From NCBI RefSeq assembly GCF_023544865.1, contig NZ_JAMJFX010000005.1, positions 1 to 64,000 on the forward strand: 64,000 bases of DNA. Direction: 5' to 3'. The notes beneath the pieces were generated by a model. It was not told the origin of the DNA, ran no database searches, and saw only the letters and a program-made list of their open reading frames with translations. How positions within the stretch are numbered: position 1 is the first letter of the stretch; the number at the start of each line of letters is the position of its first letter. Below, piece after piece: positions 21,277 to 30,281 of the stretch. Origin of the DNA: Phaeovulum molybdatiresistens. Its GTDB lineage: Bacteria > Pseudomonadota > Alphaproteobacteria > Rhodobacterales > Rhodobacteraceae. The position numbers were made by a program, and so were the translations under genes.

Positions 21277-22151
21277 GAAAAGAAGTGCTGCACCGCGCTG
21301 CCATGAGTTTCAAGGCTTTTGCGCATCTTGGTGAAGGCCTGAACCTCAAGCTGGCGGATGCGTTCCTTGGACAGGCCCAATTCCTCGCCCAGCGATTCCA
21401 GCGTGCGGGGGTCATCGCGCAGGCGCCGTTCGGTCACGATAAAGCGTTCCCGCGGGGTCAGCCGGCCCATCGCCTCGCCCAGCCAGTCGCGCATCAACGC
21501 CATGTCATGGGTTTCGGCAACCGTGTCCTCGGCCCGTGCGCCATCATCTTCCAGCGCCTCGATCCATTCGCGCCCCTCTTCATCCGAGGATTGCGTGGCG
21601 TTCAGCGAGAAATCCGACCCGGCCAGCCGGCCCTCCATCATCTCGACATCGGCCAGCGGCACGCCGATCGTCTCGGCGACGCGCTGACGCAACTGCGCGC
21701 CATCCAGCGTCACCCCCTCGGCCTCGGCCTCGCGTTCCAGCTGGGCCTGCACCCGGCGCAGGTTGAAGAACAAGGCCTTTTGCGACGATGTCGATCCGGT
21801 GCGCACCATCGACCAGTTGCGCATCACGAAATCCTGGATGCTGGCCTTGATCCACCAGACCGCGTAGGTGGAAAACCGCACGCCCCGGTCGGGGTCGAAC
21901 TTGTCGGCGGCCTTCAGCAGACCCAGGCTTGCTTCCTGGATCAGGTCATTCATCGGCGCGCCATAGCGGCGGAATTTCGACGCCATCGAAATCGCCAGCC
22001 GCATATAGGCCGACACCAGCCGCTGCATCGCCGCTACGTCGCGCCGGTCACGCCAGGCGCGGGCAAGTTCGATTTCCGTTTCCGCATCCAGAAGCTCTGC
22101 CCGCATCGCGCGGCGTGGCAGGGTTTCATCCGTCATTCCGTCGAGTGCCAT
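21273..22151 (-). CDS. rpoH: RNA polymerase sigma-32 factor, RpoHII type
   Basis: A 292-residue sigma-70 family protein. Region 2 holds 'LIQEASLGLLKAADKFDP' and 'RFSTYAVWWIKASIQDF'. The RpoH box is 'QKALFFNLRR', and region 4 is 'RLRDDPRTLESLGEELGLSK' plus a helix-turn-helix. Rhodobacteraceae carry two RpoH proteins; the linkage to ChaN and the long central insert fit RpoHII, which in Rhodobacter acts with RpoE in singlet-oxygen stress. GGGAGA precedes the ATG. An RpoE-like promoter motif lies 60 bases upstream. The start could also be the ATG six codons later. Confidence 0.93.
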   Translation of the reverse strand: MALDGMTDETLPRRAMRAELLDAETEIELARAWRDRRDVAAMQRLVSAYMRLAISMASKFRRYGAPMNDLIQEASLGLLKAADKFDPDRGVRFSTYAVWWIKASIQDFVMRNWSMVRTGSTSSQKALFFNLRRVQAQLEREAEAEGVTLDGAQLRQRVAETIGVPLADVEMMEGRLAGSDFSLNATQSSDEEGREWIEALEDDGARAEDTVAETHDMALMRDWLGEAMGRLTPRERFIVTERRLRDDPRTLESLGEELGLSKERIRQLEVQAFTKMRKSLETHGSAVQHFFS

Positions 22152-22210
22152 CTGCAGTCTCCCAGGCCATTGCCCTTGCTGTTGGCGTGCTCTTCTTCAA
22201 ACACTATGCC

Positions 22211-22239
22211 TGATACGGCGGGGGGAGTCTTGCGGATCA
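22211..22239 (-). promoter_or_regulatory. RpoE-like promoter for rpoH
   Basis: On the minus strand TGATCC (22239-22234) is followed after 18 bases by TATCA (22215-22211), about 60 bases before the rpoH start. TGATCC is the -35 element of the ChrR-controlled RpoE of Rhodobacter, and rpoHII is a known RpoE target there. The -10 match is weaker than the -35. Confidence 0.5.
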
Positions 22240-22365
22240 CCCCGGGCTCACGGAAAAGTTCGATTTCAAATGTGGAATTGGCAGGGTGCAGGCCCTGCCC
22301 CCGTTCGGGTGGGGACGAATCTGCCGCTAGGGGTGCGTGTTACCCGCTGCACCAGGGCTGCGTCA

Positions 22366-22380
22366 TTAACCATTCATCAA
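22366..22380 (+). promoter_or_regulatory. CtrA-like site before comM (TTAA-N7-TCAA)
   Basis: TTAACCAT (22366-22373), the strong CtrA half-site, is followed seven bases after TTAA by TCAA, one mismatch from TTAA-N7-TTAA. It ends 42 bases before the comM ATG. CtrA controls competence-type genes including comM in Rhodobacter capsulatus. Confidence 0.45.
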
Positions 22381-22421
22381 CCAATCTTCCCCTATGCCTG
22401 ATCCGAAGACAGGAGGCTGGG

Positions 22422-23936
22422 ATGGTGGCACGGGCCTATACGGTGGCCTTCGAAGGCATAGAGGCCCGGCTGGTCGAGGTGCAATGCGCGCTGGCCCCCG
22501 GAATGCCGGGTTTTGCCATCGTCGGCCTGCCCGACAAGGCCGTATCCGAGGCGCGCGAACGCGTCCGCGCCGCCCTGGCCGCGCTTTCCATCGCGCTGCC
22601 GTCCAAGAAAATCACCATCAACCTGTCGCCCGCCGATCTGCCGAAAGAAGGGTCGCATTTCGACTTGCCGATCGCGCTGGCGCTGCTGGCGGCGATCGAC
22701 ATCCTGCCCAAGGAAGAGGTCGAGGCCAGCGTCGCCATAGGCGAGTTGTCACTCGACGGACGGCTGGTGGCGGTCGCGGGTGCCCTGCCCGCCGCCATGG
22801 CCGCCGCCGAGGAAGACCGCAGCCTGATCTGCCCGGCCGCCTGCGGCGCCGAGGCCGCATGGGTCGGCGCCGTCACGGTCCATGCGCCAGCCTCGCTGAC
22901 CGAGGCGATCCGGCATTTCACCGGCCAATCCCCCCTGCCCGCCGCCCGTCCGGGCGAAGTGACCGCCGCCGCCGCCGCCCGCGACCTGCGCGATGTAAAG
23001 GGCCAGGAAAAAGCCAAACGCGCGCTGGAAATCGCCGCGGCAGGGCGCCACCACCTGCTGATGGTCGGCGCGCCGGGGTCGGGCAAATCCATGCTTGCCG
23101 CCCGCCTGCCCGGCATCCTGCCCCCGCTGTCCCCCGCCGAGGCGCTGGAAACCTCGATGATCCAGTCGCTGTCGGGTCTGATCCGCGAAGGCGGGATCTC
23201 TCGGTCCCGCCCGTTCTGCGAACCCCATCACACCGCCTCGATGGCTGCGATCGTCGGCGGTGGCCGCGGCGCCAAACCGGGCGAGATCAGCCTGGCCCAT
23301 AACGGCGTTCTGTTCATGGACGAATTTCCCGAATTCCCGCGCGCCGTGCTGGAAACCCTGCGCCAACCGATCGAAACCGGCGAGGTCGTCGTCGCCCGCG
23401 CGAATGCCCATGTGCGCTACCCCTGCCGCTTCCTGCTGGTGGCCGCGGCAAACCCGTGCAAATGCGGCTATCTGGGGGATGCCTCGCGCGCCTGTGCGCG
23501 GGTGCCGGCCTGCGGCGAAGACTATCTGGGGCGCATTTCGGGGCCGCTGATGGACCGCTTCGACCTGCGCATCGAGGTGCCGCCCGTAGCCTACGCCGAC
23601 CTGGACCTGCCTGCAACGGGCGAGGATTCCACCACCGTCGCCGCCCGCGTCCAGGCGGCCCGCACCCGGCAGGCAGAACGCTTTGCCAATCTGCCCGGCA
23701 TCCGCGTCAACGCCGAGGCCGAAGGCAGCGTGCTGGAACAGATTGCCACCCCCGACGCCGAGGGCCGGGCCATGCTGAGCCGGGTGGCCGAACGGTTCGG
23801 CCTGTCCGCACGCGGCTATCACCGGGTGCTGCGCGTCGCGCGCACCATCGCCGATCTGGACGGCGCGGAAACCGTCCGCGCGCCGCATGTGGCCGAGGCC
23901 GTCGCCTACCGCCTCAGCCTGCGGGCCGGGCAGTGA
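22422..23936 (+). CDS. comM: YifB/ComM-family Mg-chelatase-like AAA+ ATPase
   Basis: A 504-residue ATPase. Residues 1-165 are the ChlI-like N-terminal domain ('YTVAFEGIEARLVEVQCAL', 'GLPDKAVSEARERVRAAL'). The AAA core has Walker A 'GAPGSGKSML' near residue 215, Walker B 'VLFMDEFPEF' near 298, and a Cys-rich zinc segment 'ANPCKCGYLGD'. ComM is a hexameric helicase that promotes branch migration during natural transformation. In Rhodobacter it is among the DNA-uptake genes needed by gene transfer agent recipients. AGGAGG lies before the ATG at 22422; the open frame continues upstream but antisense to rpoH. It ends one base before gshB on the other strand. Confidence 0.93.
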   Translation: MVARAYTVAFEGIEARLVEVQCALAPGMPGFAIVGLPDKAVSEARERVRAALAALSIALPSKKITINLSPADLPKEGSHFDLPIALALLAAIDILPKEEVEASVAIGELSLDGRLVAVAGALPAAMAAAEEDRSLICPAACGAEAAWVGAVTVHAPASLTEAIRHFTGQSPLPAARPGEVTAAAAARDLRDVKGQEKAKRALEIAAAGRHHLLMVGAPGSGKSMLAARLPGILPPLSPAEALETSMIQSLSGLIREGGISRSRPFCEPHHTASMAAIVGGGRGAKPGEISLAHNGVLFMDEFPEFPRAVLETLRQPIETGEVVVARANAHVRYPCRFLLVAAANPCKCGYLGDASRACARVPACGEDYLGRISGPLMDRFDLRIEVPPVAYADLDLPATGEDSTTVAARVQAARTRQAERFANLPGIRVNAEAEGSVLEQIATPDAEGRAMLSRVAERFGLSARGYHRVLRVARTIADLDGAETVRAPHVAEAVAYRLSLRAGQ

Positions 23937-24878
23937 TCAGGCGCGCTTGGCCTCAATCACCTGCCAGATCTTTTCTGCGACATTGACGCCGTCAAAACGC
24001 TCCAGCTCCTGAATGCCGGTGGGTGAGGTCACGTTGATCTCGGTCAGCCAATCGCCGATCACATCGATCCCCACGAAAATCTGCCCCTTCTCGCGCAAAA
24101 GCGGGCCGATTGCCGCACAGATTTCACGGTCGCGCGCGGTCAGGCCAATCTTTTCGGGCCGACCGCCGACATGCATGTTGGATCGCGTTTCGCCCTTTGC
24201 GGGCACGCGGTTGATCGCGCCGACCGGCTCGCCATTCACCAGAATGATCCGCTTGTCGCCCTTGCTGACCGCCGGAATGTATTTTTGCGCGATCAGCGGT
24301 TCATTGTTGATGCCGATGAACAGCTCATGCAGCGAGGCAAGGTTGCGATCATTCGGGTCAAGCCGGAACACACCCGCGCCGCCATTGCCGTAAAGCGGCT
24401 TCAGGATGATGTCGCCATGCTGCGCCTTGAAATCACGGAGGGTGTTCAGATCACGCGCGATCAAGGTGGGCGGTGTCAGGTCGGGGAAATTCAGGACCAG
24501 AAGCTTCTCGGGATAGTTCCGAACCCAGAACGGATCGTTCACCACCAGTGTCTGCGGATGGATGCGGTCAAGAATGTGGGTCGTCGTGATATAACCCATG
24601 TCGAAGGGCGGATCCTGCCGGAGCCAGACCACATCGCAATCGGCCAGATCGACCTCGACCTCATCGCCCAGCGTGAAGTGATTGCCCTTCTCTCGCCGGA
24701 GTGTCAGCGGCCAACCGCGCGCCAGAACACGCCCCTCACGGTAAGACAACCGTCCGGGCGTGTAATAGAACAGCGTGTGACCGCGCTCTTGTGCCTCAAG
24801 GGCAATGCGGAAGGTGCTGTCGGCGTCAATGTTGACCGCGCCGATCGGGTCCATCTGGATCGCAACTTTCAAGGCCAT
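23937..24878 (-). CDS. gshB: Glutathione synthetase
   Basis: A 313-residue ATP-grasp enzyme that joins gamma-glutamylcysteine and glycine. It starts '[20 protein letters not shown]', as in proteobacterial GshB, and shows '[18 protein letters not shown]' near residue 90, the grasp loop '[16 protein letters not shown]' near 158 and '[19 protein letters not shown]' near 275, which carries metal and substrate ligands. An AGGGGG site precedes the ATG. It is the third gene of rsmI-yraN-gshB, 59 bases after yraN. It converges directly with comM, with no spacer and no visible terminator hairpin. Confidence 0.96.
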   Translation of the reverse strand: MALKVAIQMDPIGAVNIDADSTFRIALEAQERGHTLFYYTPGRLSYREGRVLARGWPLTLRREKGNHFTLGDEVEVDLADCDVVWLRQDPPFDMGYITTTHILDRIHPQTLVVNDPFWVRNYPEKLLVLNFPDLTPPTLIARDLNTLRDFKAQHGDIILKPLYGNGGAGVFRLDPNDRNLASLHELFIGINNEPLIAQKYIPAVSKGDKRIILVNGEPVGAINRVPAKGETRSNMHVGGRPEKIGLTARDREICAAIGPLLREKGQIFVGIDVIGDWLTEINVTSPTGIQELERFDGVNVAEKIWQVIEAKRA

Positions 24879-24937
24879 CTGCGCCCCCTTTCGTTGCGCT
24901 CTTGATGGCCCAGCGCGACGCGTAACGCAATGTCCCG

Positions 24938-25297
24938 TCAGCCCGGGGCAAACGCATTTTCCACGATGTCGATCCGACCGATGGCATCGACCAGCGCCAC
25001 GTCAAAGCGCACTTCGGTCAATTGACCCATCGGTTCCTTGCCGATGAATTCTGCGGCGGACGCATGGATACGGCCCATCTGACGGGGCGAAAGCCGTGCC
25101 GCAGCCTGGGCATGGGTCCTGGCTTTCTTTACCTCGATGAACACGATCCGGTCGCCTTCCCGTGCGATCAGATCGACTTCGCCCCCGAAACGCCCGCGCC
25201 AACGGGTCGCGGCGATGCGCCGCCCGGTATTGACGTAATGGGCGGCAACCTGGGCCTCGGCCGCCAGACCGGCATGATAGGATACAGCACCCGACAT
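24938..25297 (-). CDS. YraN family (UPF0102) putative endonuclease-fold protein
   Basis: A 119-residue protein of the UPF0102 family, related to Holliday-junction-resolvase-fold nucleases. The key residues are seen in '[20 protein letters not shown]', which gives the E..D..ExK pattern of the PD-(D/E)XK fold. The ATG at 25297 shares its A with the rsmI stop (TGATG), so translation is coupled; a GTG one codon earlier is also possible. The biochemical role is not established. The rsmI-yraN-gshB order is a common one in alphaproteobacteria. Confidence 0.92.
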   Translation of the reverse strand: MSGAVSYHAGLAAEAQVAAHYVNTGRRIAATRWRGRFGGEVDLIAREGDRIVFIEVKKARTHAQAAARLSPRQMGRIHASAAEFIGKEPMGQLTEVRFDVALVDAIGRIDIVENAFAPG

Positions 25298-26178
25298 CAC
25301 TTTCTCTCCAGCGCAAGCGCCCTTTGGTAAACCTCGCGCCGGGGCAAGCCCAAGGCTTCGGCCACCTCTGCAGCGGCATCTTTCACACTCATCCGCGCCA
25401 GGCGTTCGGACAGGGCCTGGTCGACATCCTCGGCACTTGCCTGGCGCCCGCGCGCGCGGTCGACCAAGACCACGATCTCCCCTTTGACGGGCTGCCCGGC
25501 GAAGGACTCGGCCAATTCCCGCAGGCTGCCACGGCGCACCTCTTCGAACCGTTTCGTCAATTCCCGGCAGACCGCCGCCTCTCTCTCTTCTCCGAACTCT
25601 GTCACAAGGGCATCTAACAATTCGCTAACGCGCTTGGGCGATTCATAAAAAACAAGTGTCGCAGGCACATTTGCGAATTCGCGCAGCCATTTGCGCCGGG
25701 CACTGTCCGTATTAGGGGCGAAGCCTGCGAACAAAAACCGATCCGATGGCAAGCCGGAAACCGTCAGCGCGGCCAGCACCGCCGATGGCCCCGGCGCGGC
25801 CAGCACCGGGTGACCTGCCGCGATTGCCGCCCGGGCCAGCTGAAACCCGGGGTCCGCCACCAGCGGGGTTCCCGCCTCCGAGGCATAGGCCACGCTTTTC
25901 CCTTCCGCCAGCGCGCGCAACAACTTGGGGCGCGCCACCTCGCCGTTGTGATCGTGATAGGCGATCAGCGGGCGGTTGTTCAGCGCGACGCCGTGGATGT
26001 CCATCAGGTGGCGCAGGGTGCGCGTATCCTCGGCGGCAATCACATCGGCCTGTGCCAGGATGTCCAGCGCGCGCAGCGTGATGTCACGGGCCGCCCCGAT
26101 CGGGGTGGCGATGAAATGAAGTCCCGGGGCCAGTGCGCCCGGCGGGGTTCCGCCGGAATGCCGCGTCTGCAGCGCCAT
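25297..26178 (-). CDS. rsmI: 16S rRNA (cytidine1402-2'-O)-methyltransferase
   Basis: A 293-residue SAM-dependent tetrapyrrole-methylase-fold enzyme that methylates C1402 at the ribosomal P site. Motifs: 'ATPIGAARDITLRALDIL', 'IAAEDTRTLRHLMDIHG', 'YASEAGTPLVADPGFQL' and 'AAPGPSAVLAALTVSGLPSD'. The C-terminal helical tail is normal for RsmI. The ATG at 26178 has AGGA at good distance; an in-frame ATG at 26202 does not. It is divergent from the LpoA-like lipoprotein gene, an arrangement seen in related genomes. Confidence 0.95.
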   Translation of the reverse strand: MALQTRHSGGTPPGALAPGLHFIATPIGAARDITLRALDILAQADVIAAEDTRTLRHLMDIHGVALNNRPLIAYHDHNGEVARPKLLRALAEGKSVAYASEAGTPLVADPGFQLARAAIAAGHPVLAAPGPSAVLAALTVSGLPSDRFLFAGFAPNTDSARRKWLREFANVPATLVFYESPKRVSELLDALVTEFGEEREAAVCRELTKRFEEVRRGSLRELAESFAGQPVKGEIVVLVDRARGRQASAEDVDQALSERLARMSVKDAAAEVAEALGLPRREVYQRALALERK

Positions 26179-26274
26179 GTTGATCTTCCTCGCCCCTGCC
26201 AAGTTTACTTGTGTTCGGGAAACGCTTACGGTTTTCCGATATTGCCTGCCGATCCATCACCAGAGGATAGCTTC

Positions 26275-27456
26275 ATGTTTGCCCTTTTGCGCGCCCCCCG
26301 CAAGCCCCTGATGCGAATCACGGCCCTGATGTCCGCATTCTGGCTGGCCGCCTGTGAGCCCGTCTCGACCGTCGGCGGCAATGCCGGCCAGCGGATCGAA
26401 CCGGGCACCGCGGTGCAGGTGGCGCTGCTGGTCCCCGCCGGATCGGGCAGCGCGGGCGAAGAGACGATCGCCCGGTCGCTACGTCAGGCCGCGGAACTGG
26501 CGATCGCCGATCTGCAGGGGGTCGACATCGACCTGCGCGTCTACAACACCGGCGGCAATGCCGCGCAGGCCGCCCAGGTCGCCACGCGTGCCGTGGATGA
26601 AGGGGCCAAGATCATCCTTGGCCCGGTCTTTGCCGAGGCCGCGAATGCCGTAGGCCTTGCCGTGGCGCCGCGCAACGTCAACGTGCTGTCCTTCTCGAAC
26701 AACAGCGATATTGCCGGCGGCAACGTCTTTGTCCTGGGCCCGACCTTCCCCAACACGGCCGAACGGCTGGTGTCCTATGCCGCGTCCAAGGGCAAGCGGC
26801 GGATCATGCTGGTGCATGAACAGACCCCGGCCGGTGAAATCGGCGCCCGCGCGATCGAGGGCGCCATCGGCCGGTCCGGCGCAACGCTGGCGGGCAAGGC
26901 GGGCTATCCGTTCTCGCAGCAGGGCGTGATCGGCGCCGTGCCGGGCATCGCATCGCGGGTGAAGGCGGGCGATGTGGACGCGCTGTTCCTGACGGCCGAC
27001 ACCGCGGGCGCGCTGCCGCTGCTGACGCAGATGATGTCCGAACAGGGCGTCGACCCGGCCGCGACCAAGTTCATCGGCCTGACGCGCTGGGATATCCCGC
27101 CCGCGACGCTGGCCCTTCCGGGCGTTCAGGGCGGCTGGTTCGCCCTGCCCGATCCGGCGCTGAACCAGCAGTTCCAGTCGCGCTTCCAGGCGGCCTATGG
27201 TGAAGCGCCGCATCCGATCGCGGGCCTTGCCTATGACGGGATTGCCGCGATCGGCGCGCTGGCGCGGTCGGGCCGCCCCGATGCGCTGACCCGTGCGGGC
27301 CTGACCCAGGGGTCCGGCTTTGCCGGTGTCAGCGGTGTGTTCCGCCTGCGTCCCGATGGCACCAATGAACGCGGTCTGGCCGTGGCCGAGGTGCGCAACG
27401 GCCAGGTCAGCGTGATCGATCCGGCCCCGCGCAGCTTCCGGGGCGCCGGGTTCTGA
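26275..27456 (+). CDS. Penicillin-binding protein activator (LpoA-like) lipoprotein
   Basis: A 393-residue outer-membrane-type lipoprotein. The signal peptide ends in the lipobox 'WLAACEP' (Cys28). The mature part has the periplasmic binding-protein type 1 fold seen in the C-terminal domain of LpoA: 'VQVALLVPAGSGSAGEETIA', 'IILGPVFAEAANAVG', 'NVLSFSNNSDIAGGNVFVLG' and 'IAGLAYDGIAAIGALA'. The N-terminal TPR-like half of enterobacterial LpoA is missing, as is usual in alphaproteobacteria. It may activate a class A PBP or bind a ligand like an ABC receptor; no transporter genes are near. AGAGGA precedes the ATG at 26275. Confidence 0.87.
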   Translation: MFALLRAPRKPLMRITALMSAFWLAACEPVSTVGGNAGQRIEPGTAVQVALLVPAGSGSAGEETIARSLRQAAELAIADLQGVDIDLRVYNTGGNAAQAAQVATRAVDEGAKIILGPVFAEAANAVGLAVAPRNVNVLSFSNNSDIAGGNVFVLGPTFPNTAERLVSYAASKGKRRIMLVHEQTPAGEIGARAIEGAIGRSGATLAGKAGYPFSQQGVIGAVPGIASRVKAGDVDALFLTADTAGALPLLTQMMSEQGVDPAATKFIGLTRWDIPPATLALPGVQGGWFALPDPALNQQFQSRFQAAYGEAPHPIAGLAYDGIAAIGALARSGRPDALTRAGLTQGSGFAGVSGVFRLRPDGTNERGLAVAEVRNGQVSVIDPAPRSFRGAGF

Positions 27457-27518
27457 CCCTGGTCCCCCGATCCGCGAGCGGGCCGCAAGCAAGGCCAGAT
27501 TCAGGAAGTGACACCAAC

Positions 27519-30281
27519 GTGACCGACACAACCGCCTTCGCCCCGGCCGATGCCGGGGCGCCTCTGCTTCTGGATCAAAGCGCGCTGGATGGGGCGATCG
27601 ATGCCGCCATCGCAGGGCTGACCGACGACCGTGACATCCGCGCCGCCACGGTCAAATTCCTGGCACAGGCCCGCGAAGAGGCCGCCGCCACGGTCGAGGC
27701 CGAATTTGCCACCCATCCCCGCGCCGCGCGCGACACGGTGCGCGCCTATGCGACGCTGACCGACGGGATCGTGCGCGCGATCCTGCGCGTGGCGCTGACG
27801 GTGCTGCACCCGCTGCCCACCCCCACCGAGGGCGAACAGATCGCGCTGGTCGCCGTGGGTGGCTATGGCCGGGCCGAAATGGCGCCGGGGTCCGATGTGG
27901 ACCTGCTGTTCCTGACGCCGTGGAAGATCACGCCCTGGGCCGAAAGCGTGATCGAAAGCATGCTTTACATGCTGTGGGATCTGAAGCTGAAGGTTGGCCA
28001 TGCCGCGCGCACGGTCGAAGATTGCATCCGCCTTGGGCGTGAGGATTACACGATCCGCACCGCGTTGCTGGAACATCGCTTCATCGGCGGGCAGCAATCG
28101 CTGGCCGAAGACCTGGGCGAACGGCTGCGCGCCGATTTGTTCCGCGGCACCGGGGCCGAATTCATCGAAGCCAAACTGATCGAGCGCACCGAACGCCACA
28201 AGCGGCAAGGCGGCCAGCGTTACGTGCTGGAACCCAACGTGAAGGAGGGCAAGGGCGGGCTGCGCGACCTGCAGACGCTTTACTGGATCGCGAAATACAT
28301 CCATCAGGTCGACAAGGCCGCCGAACTGGTCGCACTGGGCGTCTTCACGCGTGAAGAATACGAACATTTTCGCGGCGCCGAGGATTTCCTGTGGGCGGTG
28401 CGCTGCCATCTCCACCTGATCGCGCGGCGCGCATCGGACCAGTTGACCTTCGACATGCAGGTCGAGGTGGCCCGCCGCATGGGCTATGAAGACATGGCCG
28501 GCCGGCGCGGCGTGGAAATCTTCATGCAGGACTATTTCCGCCACGCCACCCGCGTGGGTGAGGTCACCCGCATCTTCCTGACCGAGTTGGAGGCCCGCCA
28601 TGTCAAGCGCGCGCCGATGCTGGAACGCATCTTCCGCCGCCGGCGCAAGCTGAAAGGCCCCTGGTTCGACGACAACAACCGCATCAACGTGGCCGATCCG
28701 CAGGCTTTCCTGACCGATCCGCTGAACCTGTTGCGCCTGTTCGAGGAGGCGCTGCGCACCGGGATGCTGATCCACCCCAAGGCGATGCGGCTTGTGGCGG
28801 CGAACCTGGACCTGATCGACGACACATTGCGCGAAGACCGCGAAGCCACGCGCATCTTTCTGGATCTGCTGCTGAAACACGGCAACCCCGAACGCGCGCT
28901 GCGGCGGATGAACGAACTGGGCGTGCTGGCCGCCTTCATCCCGGAATTTGAACCGATCGTGGCGATGATGCAGTTCAACGTCTATCACCACTACACGGTG
29001 GACGAACACACGATCCAGTGCATTTCCACCCTGGCGCAGATCGAGCGGGAAGAACTGGTCGAGGAGCTGCCGGTCTCCTCGCACATCCTGAAGGCGGGGG
29101 TGAACCGCCGCGTGCTTTATGTGGCGCTGCTTTTGCATGACATCGGCAAGGGCCGCCCCGAGGATCACGCTATCCTGGGCGCCCAGATCGCGCGCAAGGT
29201 CGCCCCGCGGCTGGGTCTGTCGCCCGAGGAATGTGAAACGGTCGAATGGCTTGTGCGCTATCACCTGCTGATGTCGGACGTGGCGCAAAAACGTGACCTG
29301 TCAGACCCGCGGACGCTGCGCGATTTTGCCAAGGCGGTGAAGACGAAGAAGCGGCTGGATCTGCTGACGGTTCTGACGGTCTGCGACATTCGCGGCGTGG
29401 GCCCCGGCACCTGGAACAACTGGAAGGCGATGCTGTTGCGCCGTCTTCACGCCGAAACCGCCGAGGTGCTGGAAAACGGCCTGGAGGCGATCAACCGCGA
29501 CAAACGCGAAAGCGAATCCAAGCGCGCCCTGCGTGAGGCCCTGGCCAACTGGGACCAGCGCGAGGTGCGCGCCGAACTGGCGCGCCATTACGCGCCCTAC
29601 TGGCAGGGGCTGACCACGGCGACGCAGGTTGTCTTTGCCCATCTGCTGCGCGGCATTGGCGATGACGAAATCCGCATCGACCTGCATCCCGACCCCGACC
29701 ATGATGCCACCCGCGCGGCCTTTGCACTGGCCGATCATCCGGGCATCTTTTCCCGCCTTGCGGGCGCGCTGGCGCTGGTGGGGGCGAATGTGGTGGATGC
29801 GCGCACCTATACGTCCAAGGACGGCTATGCCACCGCCGTCTTCTGGGTGCAGGACGCCGAGGGCCACCCCTATGAGGCCGACAAGCTGCCCCGCCTTCGC
29901 CAGATGATCGAAAAGACGCTGAAGGGCGAAGTGGTGGCGCGCGATGCACTGATCAACCGCGACAAGATCAAGAAGCGCGAACGCGAATTCCGCTTTCCCA
30001 CCCATATCACCTTCGACAATGAGGGATCGGAAATCTACACGATCATCGAGGTCGACACCCGCGACCGCCCCGGCCTGCTGTATGACCTGACGCGAACGCT
30101 GGCGGCCAACAACATCTATATCGCCAGCGCCGTCATCGCGACCTTCGGCGCGCAGGTGGTGGATGCCTTCTACGTCAAGGACATGTTCGGCCTGAAGCTG
30201 CATTCCAAGGCCAAGCAAGAGGCACTGGACAAGAAGCTGCGCGAGGCGATCCGCGCGGGCGCGGAAAGGGCCGGACGCTGA
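27519..30281 (+). CDS. glnD: [Protein-PII] uridylyltransferase / uridylyl-removing enzyme
   Basis: A 920-residue sensor of glutamine that uridylylates PII (GlnB/GlnK) when nitrogen is short and removes UMP when glutamine is plentiful. Domains in order: nucleotidyltransferase with 'GGYGRAEMAPGSDVDLLFL' near residue 115; helical linker; HD domain with 'LLLHDIGKGRPEDHAILG' near 540; and two C-terminal ACT domains, about 715-800 ('LADHPGIFSRLAGALALVGA') and 845-920 ('DTRDRPGLLYDLTRTLAANN'). The start is GTG at 27519, with AGGAAG about ten bases upstream. The stop overlaps the murJ start by one base. Confidence 0.96.
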   Translation: MTDTTAFAPADAGAPLLLDQSALDGAIDAAIAGLTDDRDIRAATVKFLAQAREEAAATVEAEFATHPRAARDTVRAYATLTDGIVRAILRVALTVLHPLPTPTEGEQIALVAVGGYGRAEMAPGSDVDLLFLTPWKITPWAESVIESMLYMLWDLKLKVGHAARTVEDCIRLGREDYTIRTALLEHRFIGGQQSLAEDLGERLRADLFRGTGAEFIEAKLIERTERHKRQGGQRYVLEPNVKEGKGGLRDLQTLYWIAKYIHQVDKAAELVALGVFTREEYEHFRGAEDFLWAVRCHLHLIARRASDQLTFDMQVEVARRMGYEDMAGRRGVEIFMQDYFRHATRVGEVTRIFLTELEARHVKRAPMLERIFRRRRKLKGPWFDDNNRINVADPQAFLTDPLNLLRLFEEALRTGMLIHPKAMRLVAANLDLIDDTLREDREATRIFLDLLLKHGNPERALRRMNELGVLAAFIPEFEPIVAMMQFNVYHHYTVDEHTIQCISTLAQIEREELVEELPVSSHILKAGVNRRVLYVALLLHDIGKGRPEDHAILGAQIARKVAPRLGLSPEECETVEWLVRYHLLMSDVAQKRDLSDPRTLRDFAKAVKTKKRLDLLTVLTVCDIRGVGPGTWNNWKAMLLRRLHAETAEVLENGLEAINRDKRESESKRALREALANWDQREVRAELARHYAPYWQGLTTATQVVFAHLLRGIGDDEIRIDLHPDPDHDATRAAFALADHPGIFSRLAGALALVGANVVDARTYTSKDGYATAVFWVQDAEGHPYEADKLPRLRQMIEKTLKGEVVARDALINRDKIKKREREFRFPTHITFDNEGSEIYTIIEVDTRDRPGLLYDLTRTLAANNIYIASAVIATFGAQVVDAFYVKDMFGLKLHSKAKQEALDKKLREAIRAGAERAGR

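Noticed and set aside
21285-22421. Upstream extension of the comM frame
   Set aside because: It runs antisense to rpoH; comM has AGGAGG and the family N-terminus at 22422.
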